Positions 53,104 through 61,638 of a DNA stretch of 64,000 nucleotides are shown one piece after another; the stretch's first letter is position 1; each line of letters begins with the position of its first letter. The stretch comes from Legionella lytica (GTDB taxonomy: Bacteria > Pseudomonadota > Gammaproteobacteria > Legionellales > Legionellaceae). Position numbers and translations under genes: made by a program. The notes under the pieces were generated by a model that was given only the letters and a program-made list of their open reading frames with translations, searched no databases and was not told where the DNA came from. Location of the stretch: the NCBI RefSeq assembly GCF_023921225.1, contig NZ_CP071529.1, positions 1-64,000 on the forward strand, in the 5' to 3' direction.

Positions 53104-53978
53104 TAATCAAGCTCTCCAATTCGCTCTACTGCATCACTAAGATCAGCAAAAGACGGATGACAATATAATTTTGTGGTATCTAATCGCTCGTGACCGGCAA
53201 GTGAGGCTACTTTTTCCAAACTAATCCCTGCATCCACCAGATTTTTACAAAAAGTATGTCTAAACTGGTGTGGTGATATTGCTCCCAGCTCAGCAGGAAT
53301 ATTTAGCCTTTTTAACAGCAGCTGAATAGCACGGGGGGATAGAACACCTCGTTGACCAAGGAACACATAAGCATCGCTACCGGCATGTGTTTTTTGATCC
53401 AAATCTAAAAACGCCTGGCGTGCATCTTTATTTAGAGGAACTTCACGGTACTTACACCCTTTGCCAGCATTCACTAATAATTTCCCCTTTCTATCACTCA
53501 TAACAATATGCGCCCATCTTATACTACATAGTTCGCTAACACGTAAGCCTGTATTTAATAGAATTTTAACAATAGCGAGATCTCTTGTATTCCCATGATG
53601 TTCTATGTGGCGCAGTAATTGATTCTGCTGAAGCTTCGTCAACCATTTAGGTATTACCTGAGATTGTTTTACTGTCTTTGGTAAGGGAAAACGGTATTTA
53701 ATCCGCTTAGTATCCCATCCCCATTCCAAAAAATATTTCAATGACAATAGCCGGCGGTTGATGGTTTGTGGTCTGAGATTAGAATCAATTAACTGTTGTT
53801 TGTATTGGCGCGTATCGGTTGGTGTAATATTGACCAGCCCCATTTCAACCTTATTAATAGATTCAAACCAAATGGCAAATTGCATTAAATCGCTTCGATA
53901 GCTTGCTAGGGTCGCTGGAGACTTATCAGTTGATTTTTGGTAGGCCATGTAGTTTTCAATATAGGTATTTTTAGTCAT
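53103..53978 (-). CDS. tnpI: TnpI-type tyrosine recombinase of the transposon
   Basis: 291 residues. Catalytic residues of the XerC/D family are present: Arg in NTGLRVSELCSIRW, His-x-x-Arg in SPHQFRHTFCKNLV, His in LAGHERLDTTKL and the Tyr in YCHPSF. N-terminal SAM-like DNA-binding domain (NYMAYQKSTDKSPATLASYR). In Tn4430-type elements such an enzyme resolves cointegrates. It has no ribosome-binding site of note; four copies of its likely site lie just upstream (53985-54085). Confidence 0.93.
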   Translation of the reverse strand: MTKNTYIENYMAYQKSTDKSPATLASYRSDLMQFAIWFESINKVEMGLVNITPTDTRQYKQQLIDSNLRPQTINRRLLSLKYFLEWGWDTKRIKYRFPLPKTVKQSQVIPKWLTKLQQNQLLRHIEHHGNTRDLAIVKILLNTGLRVSELCSIRWAHIVMSDRKGKLLVNAGKGCKYREVPLNKDARQAFLDLDQKTHAGSDAYVFLGQRGVLSPRAIQLLLKRLNIPAELGAISPHQFRHTFCKNLVDAGISLEKVASLAGHERLDTTKLYCHPSFADLSDAVERIGELD

Positions 53979-53984
53979 TAATAA

Positions 53985-54085
53985 TTATGCGATTAGATTT
54001 TATAGAGATAATTTACCATAAAGACACGAGTTATACGATGAGTTAGCATCAAACTAATCGTATAAGGCGCATTATACGATTAGTT
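53985..54085. promoter_or_regulatory. Probable TnpI internal recombination site (four-motif array)
   Basis: Copies of a TTATACGATTAG-like motif: TTATGCGATTAGATT (53985), TTATACGATGAGTTA (54031), and a core pair AACTAATCGTATAA (54052-54065) and TTATACGATTAGTT (54072-54085) that is a perfect 14-bp inverted repeat with spacer GGCGCA. Two direct accessory copies plus an inverted core is the Tn4430 IRS arrangement. The first copy abuts the tnpI start, suggesting autoregulation. Confidence 0.8.
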
Positions 54086-54109
54086 ATTCTAGGTGCAGCC
54101 GATTCACTA

Positions 54110-54520
54110 TCAACTATCTAAATTAGAATTAAGTCGATTAATTAACTGATTAAATAAGGCTCTATCATTGTCTGTGAAGCCCCTCAATGAAAAATCATTA
54201 AGTTCTTTAGCACAGCCTAAGATAATCTCCTTATATCGTTTGCCTTTATCAGTAAGCTTTATGAATAAGGCGCGTCTGTCTGTGGGACTTTGCTCACGTA
54301 AAATTAATCCATCTCGCTCCATCCTATCTAGAGTTCTTACAGCGGTGGGTTGTTCAATACCAATGCGTTTATGCATCTCGGACTGGGTTAACCCATCTTG
54401 CTGATAAAGCTCCATTAGAAAATAAGTATAGGCATGGGTTATTCCGTGTGGCTTTAATAATTCATTCGCTTTCTTAATTAGGAGACGATTGGCTTTTTTA
54501 AGTAAGGTAGATGTATTCAT
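54110..54520 (-). CDS. MarR-family transcription regulator
   Basis: 136 residues. Winged-helix MarR pattern: LTQSEMHKRIGIEQPTAVRT (recognition helix), LDRMERDGLILREQSPTDRR (wing), then LTDKGKRYKEII. It probably binds a 16-bp inverted repeat in the divergent promoter and represses itself and the three-gene cargo operon, released by a small ligand linked to that pathway. Confidence 0.88.
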   Translation of the reverse strand: MNTSTLLKKANRLLIKKANELLKPHGITHAYTYFLMELYQQDGLTQSEMHKRIGIEQPTAVRTLDRMERDGLILREQSPTDRRALFIKLTDKGKRYKEIILGCAKELNDFSLRGFTDNDRALFNQLINRLNSNLDS

Positions 54521-54536
54521 TATTATTTATAACCTC

Positions 54537-54585
54537 ATTATATTAACATAGCTTGCTATATATTAGCAGGCTATGTTAATATAAT
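54537..54585. promoter_or_regulatory. Operator between marR and the cargo operon
   Basis: ATTATATTAACATAGC (54537-54552) is the exact inverted complement of GCTATGTTAATATAAT (54570-54585), a 16-bp perfect stem separated by 17 bp. It lies in the 86-bp divergent gap, 20 bp before the PhzF-like start. Size and location fit a MarR dimer site or a pair of them. Confidence 0.8.
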
Positions 54586-54606
54586 CTAGTCAATCTAGGA
54601 GACTTT

Positions 54607-55395
54607 ATGAAAAAACAACCGATATACCAAATTGATGCTTTCTCTTCCGAATTATTTGGTGGAAATCCAGCTGCAGTCTGCCCATTGAGTCATTGGTTAA
54701 GTGATGATCAAATGCAATCGATTGCCGCTGAAAATAATCTTTCTGAAACTGCTTTTATTCTTCCTGAAGACGAACATTATCAGATTCGCTGGTTTACACC
54801 TAATACTGAAGTAGCATTATGCGGTCATGCGACACTAGCAAGTGCTTTCGTTGTTTTTGAATTCTTAGGTCATAAAAAAGAACAAATTGTTTTTAATAGT
54901 AAAAGTGGTGAACTGCGAGTGAAGAAAAATGCCAGTTTATTACAGATGGATTTCCCGGCGCTGCCGTATACTAAAATAACCCCATTACCTTCCTTATTAA
55001 AGGCTCTTAAAGTTCGACCGGTGGAGGTGTACGAAAGTACCTTTGATTTGTTGATAATCCTTGAAAATGAACTCGATGTAAAAGAGGCCAGACCAGATTT
55101 GTATGCAATTAGCGAGCTAAACAATCGTGGTGTGATTCTATCCGCACCAGCAAGTCAGGCGGATGTGTACTCACGCTGTTTTTACCCTGGCTGTGATGTG
55201 CCCGAAGATCCGGTAACTGGATCGGCGCACTGTGTTATAGCGCCTTATTGGAGTAGTCGTTTAGGTAAGAACAAAATTCATGCAATACAGGGATTAAAGC
55301 GAAAAGGAGAATTATTGTGTGAAGTAGCCAGGGATCGGGTTTTATTGTCGGGCTCATGCCAACTATATTTACAAGGTCATATTTTTTTACCATAA
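54607..55395 (+). CDS. PhzF-family isomerase/epimerase-like protein
   Basis: 262 residues. It starts MKKQPIYQIDAFSSELFGGN; the catalytic Glu is in NNLSETAFIL (near residue 47), with RWFTPNTEVALCGHATLASA and PEDPVTGSAHCVIAPYW near the C-terminus. PhzF proteins isomerise or epimerise small acids without a cofactor. First gene of the cargo operon with AGGAG upstream. Substrate unknown. Confidence 0.9.
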   Translation: MKKQPIYQIDAFSSELFGGNPAAVCPLSHWLSDDQMQSIAAENNLSETAFILPEDEHYQIRWFTPNTEVALCGHATLASAFVVFEFLGHKKEQIVFNSKSGELRVKKNASLLQMDFPALPYTKITPLPSLLKALKVRPVEVYESTFDLLIILENELDVKEARPDLYAISELNNRGVILSAPASQADVYSRCFYPGCDVPEDPVTGSAHCVIAPYWSSRLGKNKIHAIQGLKRKGELLCEVARDRVLLSGSCQLYLQGHIFLP

Positions 55396-55446
55396 CTAGA
55401 TCTGTAAAGTCGTCAGTATATTTATAAAAATAGAGGGGAAAAACGA

Positions 55447-56418
55447 ATGAGCCTTCGACTGTTATCCTTAGGTGAAGTAAAACAAAGTATCACTATGAGT
55501 CAGGCAATTGATGCAATGGAGCGTGCATTTACTCAATTAGCCAATCAACAAGTCAAGTTGCCATTGAGAACAGCCATTTCTATTGATGAGGAAAAAGCGC
55601 TAACACTGACAATGCCAGCTTACTTAGCACAGGATAAGACTTTAGGTTTGAAAGTGGTTTCTATTTTTCCTAATAATCTTGCTAAAAATATGCCATCTAT
55701 TACTGGCTTTATTATGCTACTCGATGCAAGCACCGGTGAACCAAAGGTCTTGATGGATGCAGCCTATCTAACGTCCTTGAGAACAGGTGCTGTTTCTGGA
55801 TTGGCAACGAAGTATTTTGCACGGGACAATGCAAATCATGTCGCCATTATTGGATCTGGAGCCCAGTCACTGACTCAACTTGAGGCAGTGACTGCAGTCC
55901 GTAATATTACGCGTGTTTCCATATGGTCACGAAATATGAAGAATGCGGAAGAGTTTGCTAAAAAATTAGAGAAGCAATATGACATTAAGGTCTATGAACA
56001 TGTTTCACAGGCCGTGAGAGATGCCGATATCATCTGTACAGCAACCAGTAGCACCGAACCATTAATTCATTTAAACGATATTCAACCCTATGTCCACATT
56101 AATGCCATAGGATCGCATTCTAGATCTATGCAAGAAATTAGTCAGGATGTCTTAGGTCATTCAGTTGTTTTTGTTGATCAATTGGAAGCTGTGCTATCGG
56201 AGTCTGGGGAAGTAATCAAAGCTGTTGAGCAAAATACATTAAAAAAAGAAACTATCATTGAGATTGGTCAATGGCTATTGCGTAAAGATATGGATTATAA
56301 AAATCATTCCACGGTATTTAAATCGGTTGGTCTCGCAATCCAGGATTTAAGTGTAGCTGAAGTTGTCTATCGAAATGCATTAAAAAACAGTCTCGGTATA
56401 AATTTTTCCATTAACTAA
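55447..56418 (+). CDS. Ornithine cyclodeaminase/mu-crystallin family enzyme
   Basis: 323 residues. NAD-binding Rossmann motif VAIIGSGAQSLTQLEAVTAV; earlier PLRTAISIDEEKALTLTMPA and ALRTG-like LTSLRTGAVSGLATKYFAR; later CTATSSTEPLIHLNDI. The family includes cyclodeaminases, ketimine reductases and the EutC-type proteins. AGAGGGG lies before the start. It sits 51 bp after the PhzF gene and 22 bp before the dehydratase-like gene. Confidence 0.9.
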   Translation: MSLRLLSLGEVKQSITMSQAIDAMERAFTQLANQQVKLPLRTAISIDEEKALTLTMPAYLAQDKTLGLKVVSIFPNNLAKNMPSITGFIMLLDASTGEPKVLMDAAYLTSLRTGAVSGLATKYFARDNANHVAIIGSGAQSLTQLEAVTAVRNITRVSIWSRNMKNAEEFAKKLEKQYDIKVYEHVSQAVRDADIICTATSSTEPLIHLNDIQPYVHINAIGSHSRSMQEISQDVLGHSVVFVDQLEAVLSESGEVIKAVEQNTLKKETIIEIGQWLLRKDMDYKNHSTVFKSVGLAIQDLSVAEVVYRNALKNSLGINFSIN

Positions 56419-56440
56419 CTTTATTTTGGATCAATATCTG

Positions 56441-57346
56441 ATGAAACCACTCCATATCAAAACACCATTAATTCAATCGCAACACCTTAAAAACATTTTA
56501 GGAAAACAAATTCACTTCAAGCTGGAATTACTTCAACCACCTGGTTCGTTTAAACTCCGTGGTATTGGCAAATTATGTCAACATGAATGGCAGAAGGGTG
56601 TCAGGTCTTTTGTGGCTTCATCAGGGGGCAATGCAGGTGTTGCCGTAGCTTATTGCGGAATGAAATTAGAGGTGCCAACGACGGTTTTTATTCCAAGTAG
56701 CAGCCATGCTATCTACGTTGACGCAATTAAATCATATGGTGCGGAAGTTATTGTTGCAGGCTCTGTGTGGGATGAAGCCCATCAGGCGGCAGAAGTTTTT
56801 GCTAAAAAACATGCCGCTGCCTATATTCCTCCCTTTGATCACCCGATGTTATGGGATGGACATGCGACAATAATTGAGGAAGTTGTCTCGCAAGGCATTC
56901 AACCCCCTGATGCGGTTATTGTGTCAGTAGGCGGTGGTGGATTAGCTTGCGGTGTTCTAAAAGGCATGCGTCAACAAGGTTGGAATGATGTACCATTAAT
57001 TGCTGTTGAAACAGCGGGCGCTGATGCATTTTTTCAATCAGTAAAGGCCGATCACCGAGTTACATTATCGACAATTACTAGTAAAGCAACTAGCCTAGGA
57101 GCAAAAAGTGTTACACCAAGACTCATGCAATGGACAAAAGAGCATGTTATTAAAAACATAATCGTCAGCGATACGGACGCAGAACAAGGCAGTCGTGCTT
57201 TTGCAAAAGATCAGCGTATGTTGGTAGAGCTTTCAAGTGGAGCTTCGATGTCTGTGGTCTATGATAATCACCCGATTATTCAACCATTAGAATCTATTCT
57301 TGTTATTGCTTGTGGGGGTATTAACATTAGTCATTTTAATTTGTAG
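56441..57346 (+). CDS. PLP-dependent threonine/serine dehydratase-like enzyme
   Basis: 301 residues from ATG 56441 (a TTG at 56426 would add five). The PLP lysine lies in LLQPPGSFKLRGIGKL; NAGVAVAYCG follows; phosphate-binding glycine loop VSVGGGGLACGVLKGM. A member of the fold II dehydratases, near the EutB/serine dehydratase type. Together with the cyclodeaminase-like neighbour it recalls eutB-eutC pairs, but the substrate cannot be told. The stop overlaps the right-hand TnpI-like motif by a base or so. Confidence 0.88.
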   Translation: MKPLHIKTPLIQSQHLKNILGKQIHFKLELLQPPGSFKLRGIGKLCQHEWQKGVRSFVASSGGNAGVAVAYCGMKLEVPTTVFIPSSSHAIYVDAIKSYGAEVIVAGSVWDEAHQAAEVFAKKHAAAYIPPFDHPMLWDGHATIIEEVVSQGIQPPDAVIVSVGGGGLACGVLKGMRQQGWNDVPLIAVETAGADAFFQSVKADHRVTLSTITSKATSLGAKSVTPRLMQWTKEHVIKNIIVSDTDAEQGSRAFAKDQRMLVELSSGASMSVVYDNHPIIQPLESILVIACGGINISHFNL

Positions 57347-57374
57347 TACAATCGCATAATTATGCGATCAGTTA
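57347..57374. repeat. Second TnpI-like motif pair at the far side of the cargo
   Basis: Perfect 18-bp palindrome ATCGCATAATTATGCGAT (57351-57368). It consists of two inverted TTATGCGAT units; the right-hand one continues as TTATGCGATCAGTTA (57360-57374), close to the motif at 53985-54085. There is no spacer between the halves, unlike the core site. It directly follows the cargo operon. Confidence 0.65.
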
Positions 57375-57533
57375 TTGGTATGCCATTGCTTAATTTCATC
57401 AATACTGATACAGCCATAGCCCATATAAAATCTATATTTTATAGTAATTTACTTGTTTTAAATAACTCTGAATATTTATTAGATAACGTAATTAACTTCA
57501 AACCGAATTAGTACTAAATTAAATCAAAATCAC

Positions 57534-57570
57534 GTTTCCAGTTCGCATTTGTACCGAGTCTGTAATTTAA
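57534..57570 (-). repeat. Right terminal inverted repeat of the Tn3-family element
   Basis: 37 bp, complementary to the left repeat except one base. Immediately outside begins CCCAG. The 57375-57533 stretch inside holds no gene. Confidence 0.9.
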
Positions 57571-57835
57571 CCCAGTTCTACATGATTATATTAGGGGAAT
57601 AGCCAGTTTTGAGGGCTTTGATAACTGATATTAATTTGTTTTTTCTTAAACCGTAAATTTTGACACGAATGGGGGTAATACCCCACTTTGTATTTTTGTG
57701 GTTCATTCTCCATCGCAAGGAGTGGGTAAGTCATTACGGCTCACTGGGGAAAGGAATCTGTTTCATGGAGGCAATCGACAAAGGCCACAAGTGACCTTTA
57801 TTTTAGATGATACGTCAAATACTTAATCTGCTTTC
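57571..57835. other. Intergenic stretch outside the transposon
   Basis: No gene. A short perfect hairpin GGGGT-AAT-ACCCC occurs at 57672-57684. The rest shows no start or recognisable fragment, although the next decayed regulator may have had its start here. Confidence 0.4.
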
Positions 57836-57839
57836 TTTA

Positions 57840-58315
57840 ATACAAGTTATAGTCCCCTAAAAGCTGGGTTGTTTATCACAGCCAGATATCAGTGGATTAG
57901 AGCTTTTAGAGAAACTAAGGCAGCAAAAAATATTTTTACCCGTAATCGTCATTACTGGATATGGGGAAATCCCCAGGGCCGTAAGGGCGATGAAACTTGG
58001 TGCCAAAGACTTTCTATTGAAGCCATTTAACGAACAAATACTTTTGGATAAAGTGTAAAAACATATTAATCGGTCCGTTAGTAATGAATCACTACATCTA
58101 CTCAATAAACGCTTCAGCATTTTATCTAAACGAGAACAGCAAATAATCAAACTCATTATCGACGGGCAAATTAAATAAGCAAATAGCTCATGAGCTTTCT
58201 ATCTCTATTTCCACTGTAGAGCCACATCGCTCCAATATTATGACAGGAGTTCAAGCAAAAAACCTACCACAGCTTATAAAATTATATCTTCAAGGCTCCG
58301 TAGGTGCACAGGCCG
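57840..58315 (+). pseudogene. FixJ/LuxR-type response regulator remnant
   Basis: The plus strand reads, in pieces, PDISGLELLEKLRQQKIFLP, VIVITGYGEIPRAVRAMKLG and AKDFLLKPFNEQILLDKV (receiver end), stop, KHINRSV, then LSKREQQIIKLIIDGQI, a one-base insertion at the AAATAAG run (near 58171), and QIAHELSISISTVEPHRSNI (LuxR-type HTH). The start of the receiver is missing. The domains are clear but the gene is dead. Confidence 0.8.
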
Positions 58316-58349
58316 ACTACCGTAGTTTTATTCAGAGTTTGGTGGAATC

Positions 58350-58990
58350 AGAGAGAGCGTGGATTACAGCATCAATAAAATACTAAGGGGCCGTCATTAC
58401 ATGCGCGGCCATGCGCATTATCATTGCTCTAATCCCTCGTGTACCCATGAAAATCGAGTCCACTTCAGTTGTAAAGATCGGGGCTGCAGTGCCTGTGGCA
58501 AAATTGCACGGACAACTGGCTGCAAAAGAATAAAGAACTGCCTCCACCCTGCCCATGGCAGCACATTACCTTTACCATGCCCAAAGCCATAAGTGATTTA
58601 TTTCTGGTAAACCGCCACCTGCTGAATCAGCTGCCCGGGCTTGTGGGAAAAATTTTCAATAAATTAGCCAAAGCAAAGGGGATCTTTATGGCCCTACATA
58701 CCTTTGGTAGAACGCTTAACTGGCATGTGCATCTTCATGTTTCTGTTACGCAGAGCGGATTAACAAAAGAGCAGCAATTGAAAAGCCTCTTTTTCAAAAA
58801 TTCGACAATTTACATCCCATTTTGGGGTAAATTTATTCTTGGTTCTATCCCTCTTCCCTGATTCACAACAAAAACAGTCATAAACTACAATAATATTGCT
58901 GTACAAAAATCATTCTTTTACTATTTGAATTTTCTATACCCTCAAGAAGAGTATGGCACGGCTCCAGAAATTGAAGTCCATTAAACAACA
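58350..58990 (+). pseudogene. IS91-family (HUH) transposase remnant
   Basis: Zinc-finger part: MRGHAHYHCSNPSCTHENRV, HFSCKDRGCSACGKIA; after a frameshift near 58510 the other frame continues WQHITFTMPKAISDLFLVNR, HLLNQLPGLVGKIFNKLAKA and TFGRTLNWHVHLHVSVTQSG with the HUH motif HVHLH. The sequence then degenerates. Two open frames (58359-58592 and 58577-58861) are pieces of the one gene. Confidence 0.8.
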
Positions 58991-59095
58991 TCAAAGTGGC
59001 TGTTGAAAGCCAACTCCTGAGGCCATGTAGCCATCAGTTACAGGAGCGATAATGGGCGTGCACGTTTCCAAGCACTAAGCGTTTCATGCAACTGT

Positions 59096-60880
59096 TTAAT
59101 GCACAAAAGGGGCATCTCCTATTTGTTTTAATGCTAAGCGTTCAGTCCAAGGTTTAAAACTCATGCGTTCTTTGGGAGGTAAATTCAATAAATATTCTTT
59201 TAAGGGACCTTCTGAAGCTATTTCATCAATAAAAACTATCCATTCAGCATCCATCTCCTTTTTTATTTTTTTCTCAAGCGTGTTGTCCTGGTGTTGCATG
59301 AAGAAACTTTGAGAGGCTTCTGTCCTAAGGGGCTCACTTTTTCCTGTTAACGACAGGATATGTTCTTTCACCTCAGATAACACCATCTGTAACGCTTTGT
59401 TCTGTTCTACTAGTTCAACATGGTTTTTTGTTTCCTCTTTAAACGCATCAAGGGATGCTTTATGGCGCTGATAAATCAGTGGATGCGATAACTCCAAGGG
59501 CTGTAATTCATCTTCAATAGCCAACAGAAGCTTTTTTCTCTGGTTTACGCGCTCTGTCAGTAAGCAGCGACCCAGCCTATCCATTAACGTAGATAAATCC
59601 TCTTCAGATCCACTGCACGTGATGCGGCAAAAGGCCGAGCTAGGCGCTAATCCAAAATATTGACTCGGGGCAAGCATGATGGATTCTTTAAAAAGTAAGC
59701 TATACACTAACTCCTCACAGGTGTTCACAGCCCCCCCATGCCCAAGGGCCGCGGAGGCTTCAATAGGTATGTCCATCCCTATTAAGTCACTTAAATCAGC
59801 CATCACATAAAAAGTGCCCTCAATCCTATATTCTGGATCCGGCATTAACGCGTTCAGTTCACCTAACTTTTGTTGGACAAAGCGAAGTTTCGGTTCATAA
59901 AAGACGCGTAACTCATTGGCTTCTTTATCATTAAAATGGCTCATGGCAGAGGCATATGCTATTTGCGCCGAGCGTGGCGCATGGCCAATCATTGAAATAT
60001 TCTTAGTACGATATTGGGTCATACGTTCCGGATTAAAATTCATGAGTAGCGCCATTCGCTCTCCGGCCGTTGAATGTGCTTTTGTTGCCGAACGTAAAAT
60101 AGTGACTCTCTCTTTAAGGTCTGGAGCCAGCTCAAGGATTGAAGTCGGTTTTTCATCTAACCAAACCATTTCGGCATACGCCTCGTCAATCACTAAATTT
60201 AAATCAGGATGTTCTCTTAGTACAGTAGCCACATAACCTAACTCGTCTACCGATAACACCGTACCCAAGGGGTTATTGGGATTACACAACAATAGGACTT
60301 TCGGGGGAATGCCATCGAGTTTGGCTGCTTTTTTCGCATCTTCGATGCTTGTTCTAAGGTTATTAAGACTCAAACGATATCCAGACTCATTCATCACCTC
60401 AATGGGATGTAATATGTGACGCTCATTTGCATATAAGGTGTAATAAGGAAATGGCGTGATCACTCGATATTGAGGTGAATGGGACCCTGGTTCATTAAAT
60501 GTGTCAAAAATTACTTTTAAAGCACCCGCACCTCCCACGGTGAACAAGAGGTCTTTTGTAGAGACTTCCGTGGAATACCATTGGGTCATTGCTTTAGCCA
60601 TGTCCAGCAAAGCTTGTTCCTCTCCACGAGGATCTCCATAATCTATGGCAACATGCTCATCCGTTGTCTTATTGATAAGATCTCCCAGCCTTTTTTGGAT
60701 GCAGTCCCAATAGGCAACAAACGCTTGAACCATATAAGGATTGATACGAAAGGTAGGCTTTCCCATTCCAGCATAAATCAGTTTTTGCTTTATCTGTTCT
60801 GTATCCAGGTGTTTTGCCCACATCGATAAGAGCATGATTCTGTCTATATTTCCTGCATCTGATCCTTCTGGTGTTAACAT
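59096..60880 (-). CDS. PLP-dependent class I/II aminotransferase with C-terminal extension
   Basis: 594 residues; typical members have about 400. Fold I aminotransferase features: LLFTVGGAGALKVIFDTFN, LLLCNPNNPLGTVLS, LVIDEAYAEMVW and the PLP lysine in LRSATKAHSTAGERMALL, then YRIEGTFYVMADLSDLIG and FCRITCSGSEEDL. From about residue 440 a charged helical region (VNQRKKLLLAIEDELQPLEL; NHVELVEQNKALQMVLSEVK) of about 150 residues is added. The extension could mediate partner binding. The reaction is unidentified. It is flanked by decayed genes yet intact. Confidence 0.85.
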   Translation of the reverse strand: MLTPEGSDAGNIDRIMLLSMWAKHLDTEQIKQKLIYAGMGKPTFRINPYMVQAFVAYWDCIQKRLGDLINKTTDEHVAIDYGDPRGEEQALLDMAKAMTQWYSTEVSTKDLLFTVGGAGALKVIFDTFNEPGSHSPQYRVITPFPYYTLYANERHILHPIEVMNESGYRLSLNNLRTSIEDAKKAAKLDGIPPKVLLLCNPNNPLGTVLSVDELGYVATVLREHPDLNLVIDEAYAEMVWLDEKPTSILELAPDLKERVTILRSATKAHSTAGERMALLMNFNPERMTQYRTKNISMIGHAPRSAQIAYASAMSHFNDKEANELRVFYEPKLRFVQQKLGELNALMPDPEYRIEGTFYVMADLSDLIGMDIPIEASAALGHGGAVNTCEELVYSLLFKESIMLAPSQYFGLAPSSAFCRITCSGSEEDLSTLMDRLGRCLLTERVNQRKKLLLAIEDELQPLELSHPLIYQRHKASLDAFKEETKNHVELVEQNKALQMVLSEVKEHILSLTGKSEPLRTEASQSFFMQHQDNTLEKKIKKEMDAEWIVFIDEIASEGPLKEYLLNLPPKERMSFKPWTERLALKQIGDAPFVH

Positions 60881-60961
60881 AATTCAACCCTGTTCGTTAA
60901 AGTCTTGTAATCATTAATTATAACTTATGTGCTAAAATTTAACTAAATTAGGATTAATGAC

Positions 60962-61597
60962 ATGGATGCTTATTCTATGTTTCTACTCAATTTAGATAAT
61001 GTCGGTGACTTTTTATCAAAATATACCGAATTCAGTGACCAAGTGTATTGGATTAGCAGTCCTGATTTCAGTGCAATAAAATACATCAGCCCCTCTTATG
61101 AAAAAATATGGGGAAGGCCAAGACAAGAGCTTTACCACAACCCAGAACTATGGATTACTTTTTTACATCCCGAAGATGCAAAAACCCATCATCCCATTCA
61201 TGAAATGGCTAGAAAAATTCAAGTTGAAGGAGAAAAGGCTCGCTATGAGGAACACTATCGCATCATCAGACCCGATGGTTCTATCCGCTGGATACTGGAT
61301 AGAGGGTTCCCGCTTTTTGACACACAAGGAACCTGCTATGGGGTAACTGGAATCGCTGTTGATATCACCGAAATAAAACAAAGAGAGTTAGAATTAAACC
61401 TTGCCAAGGAAGCTGCTGAAGCAGCAAACCAAGCCAAAACAGAGTTTATGGAGAACATGCGCCACGACATCCGCACTCCATTAACCGGGATTGTGGGTTT
61501 TGCTGAGTTATTAAAAATGGAATCAGATAGGGGTCCTGTGGAAGAACTGACAAAAAGTGGGATTTCAGGAAAACCCCAACAATTAATTCGGTTTTAA
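60962..61597 (+). pseudogene. Truncated PAS-domain histidine kinase
   Basis: 211 residues. A PAS domain (WISSPDFSAIKYISPSYEKI; RIIRPDGSIRWILDRGFPLF; GVTGIAVDITEIKQRELELN) is followed by the HisKA H-box MRHDIRTPLTGIVGFAELLK, then stops 30 residues later (GKPQQLIRF). No ATPase domain follows. It is likely a broken kinase, although a stand-alone PAS-DHp product could still be made. AGGA lies before the start, so it may be transcribed. Confidence 0.8.
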
Positions 61598-61638
61598 TTA
61601 AAGCGCTAGGAAATAAAAATAATAGCCATTGATATGTA

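Larger units (their letters stand above)
49994..57570. mobile_element. Tn3-family transposon with TnpI-type recombinase and metabolic cargo
   Basis: Bounded by 37-bp terminal inverted repeats, left 49994-50030 and right 57534-57570, starting TTAAATTACAGACTCGGTAC inwards; one mismatch (T versus A after GGTAC). Contents in order: tnpA and tnpI (minus), a recombination site, marR (minus), and PhzF-like, cyclodeaminase-like and dehydratase-like genes (plus). No 5-bp target duplication is visible (left flank TTGGC, right flank CCCAG), so the ends may have been rearranged or the true boundaries lie a few bases inwards. Confidence 0.88.

Noticed and set aside
49989..57575. 5-bp target duplication around the transposon
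   Set aside because: The flanks TTGGC and CCCAG do not match, and shifting the boundary inwards (TTAAA versus TTTAA) does not give a direct repeat either.
58359..58592. 77-residue zinc-finger protein as an independent gene
   Set aside because: Its sequence continues, after a frameshift, into the HUH part of an IS91-type transposase; it is a fragment.
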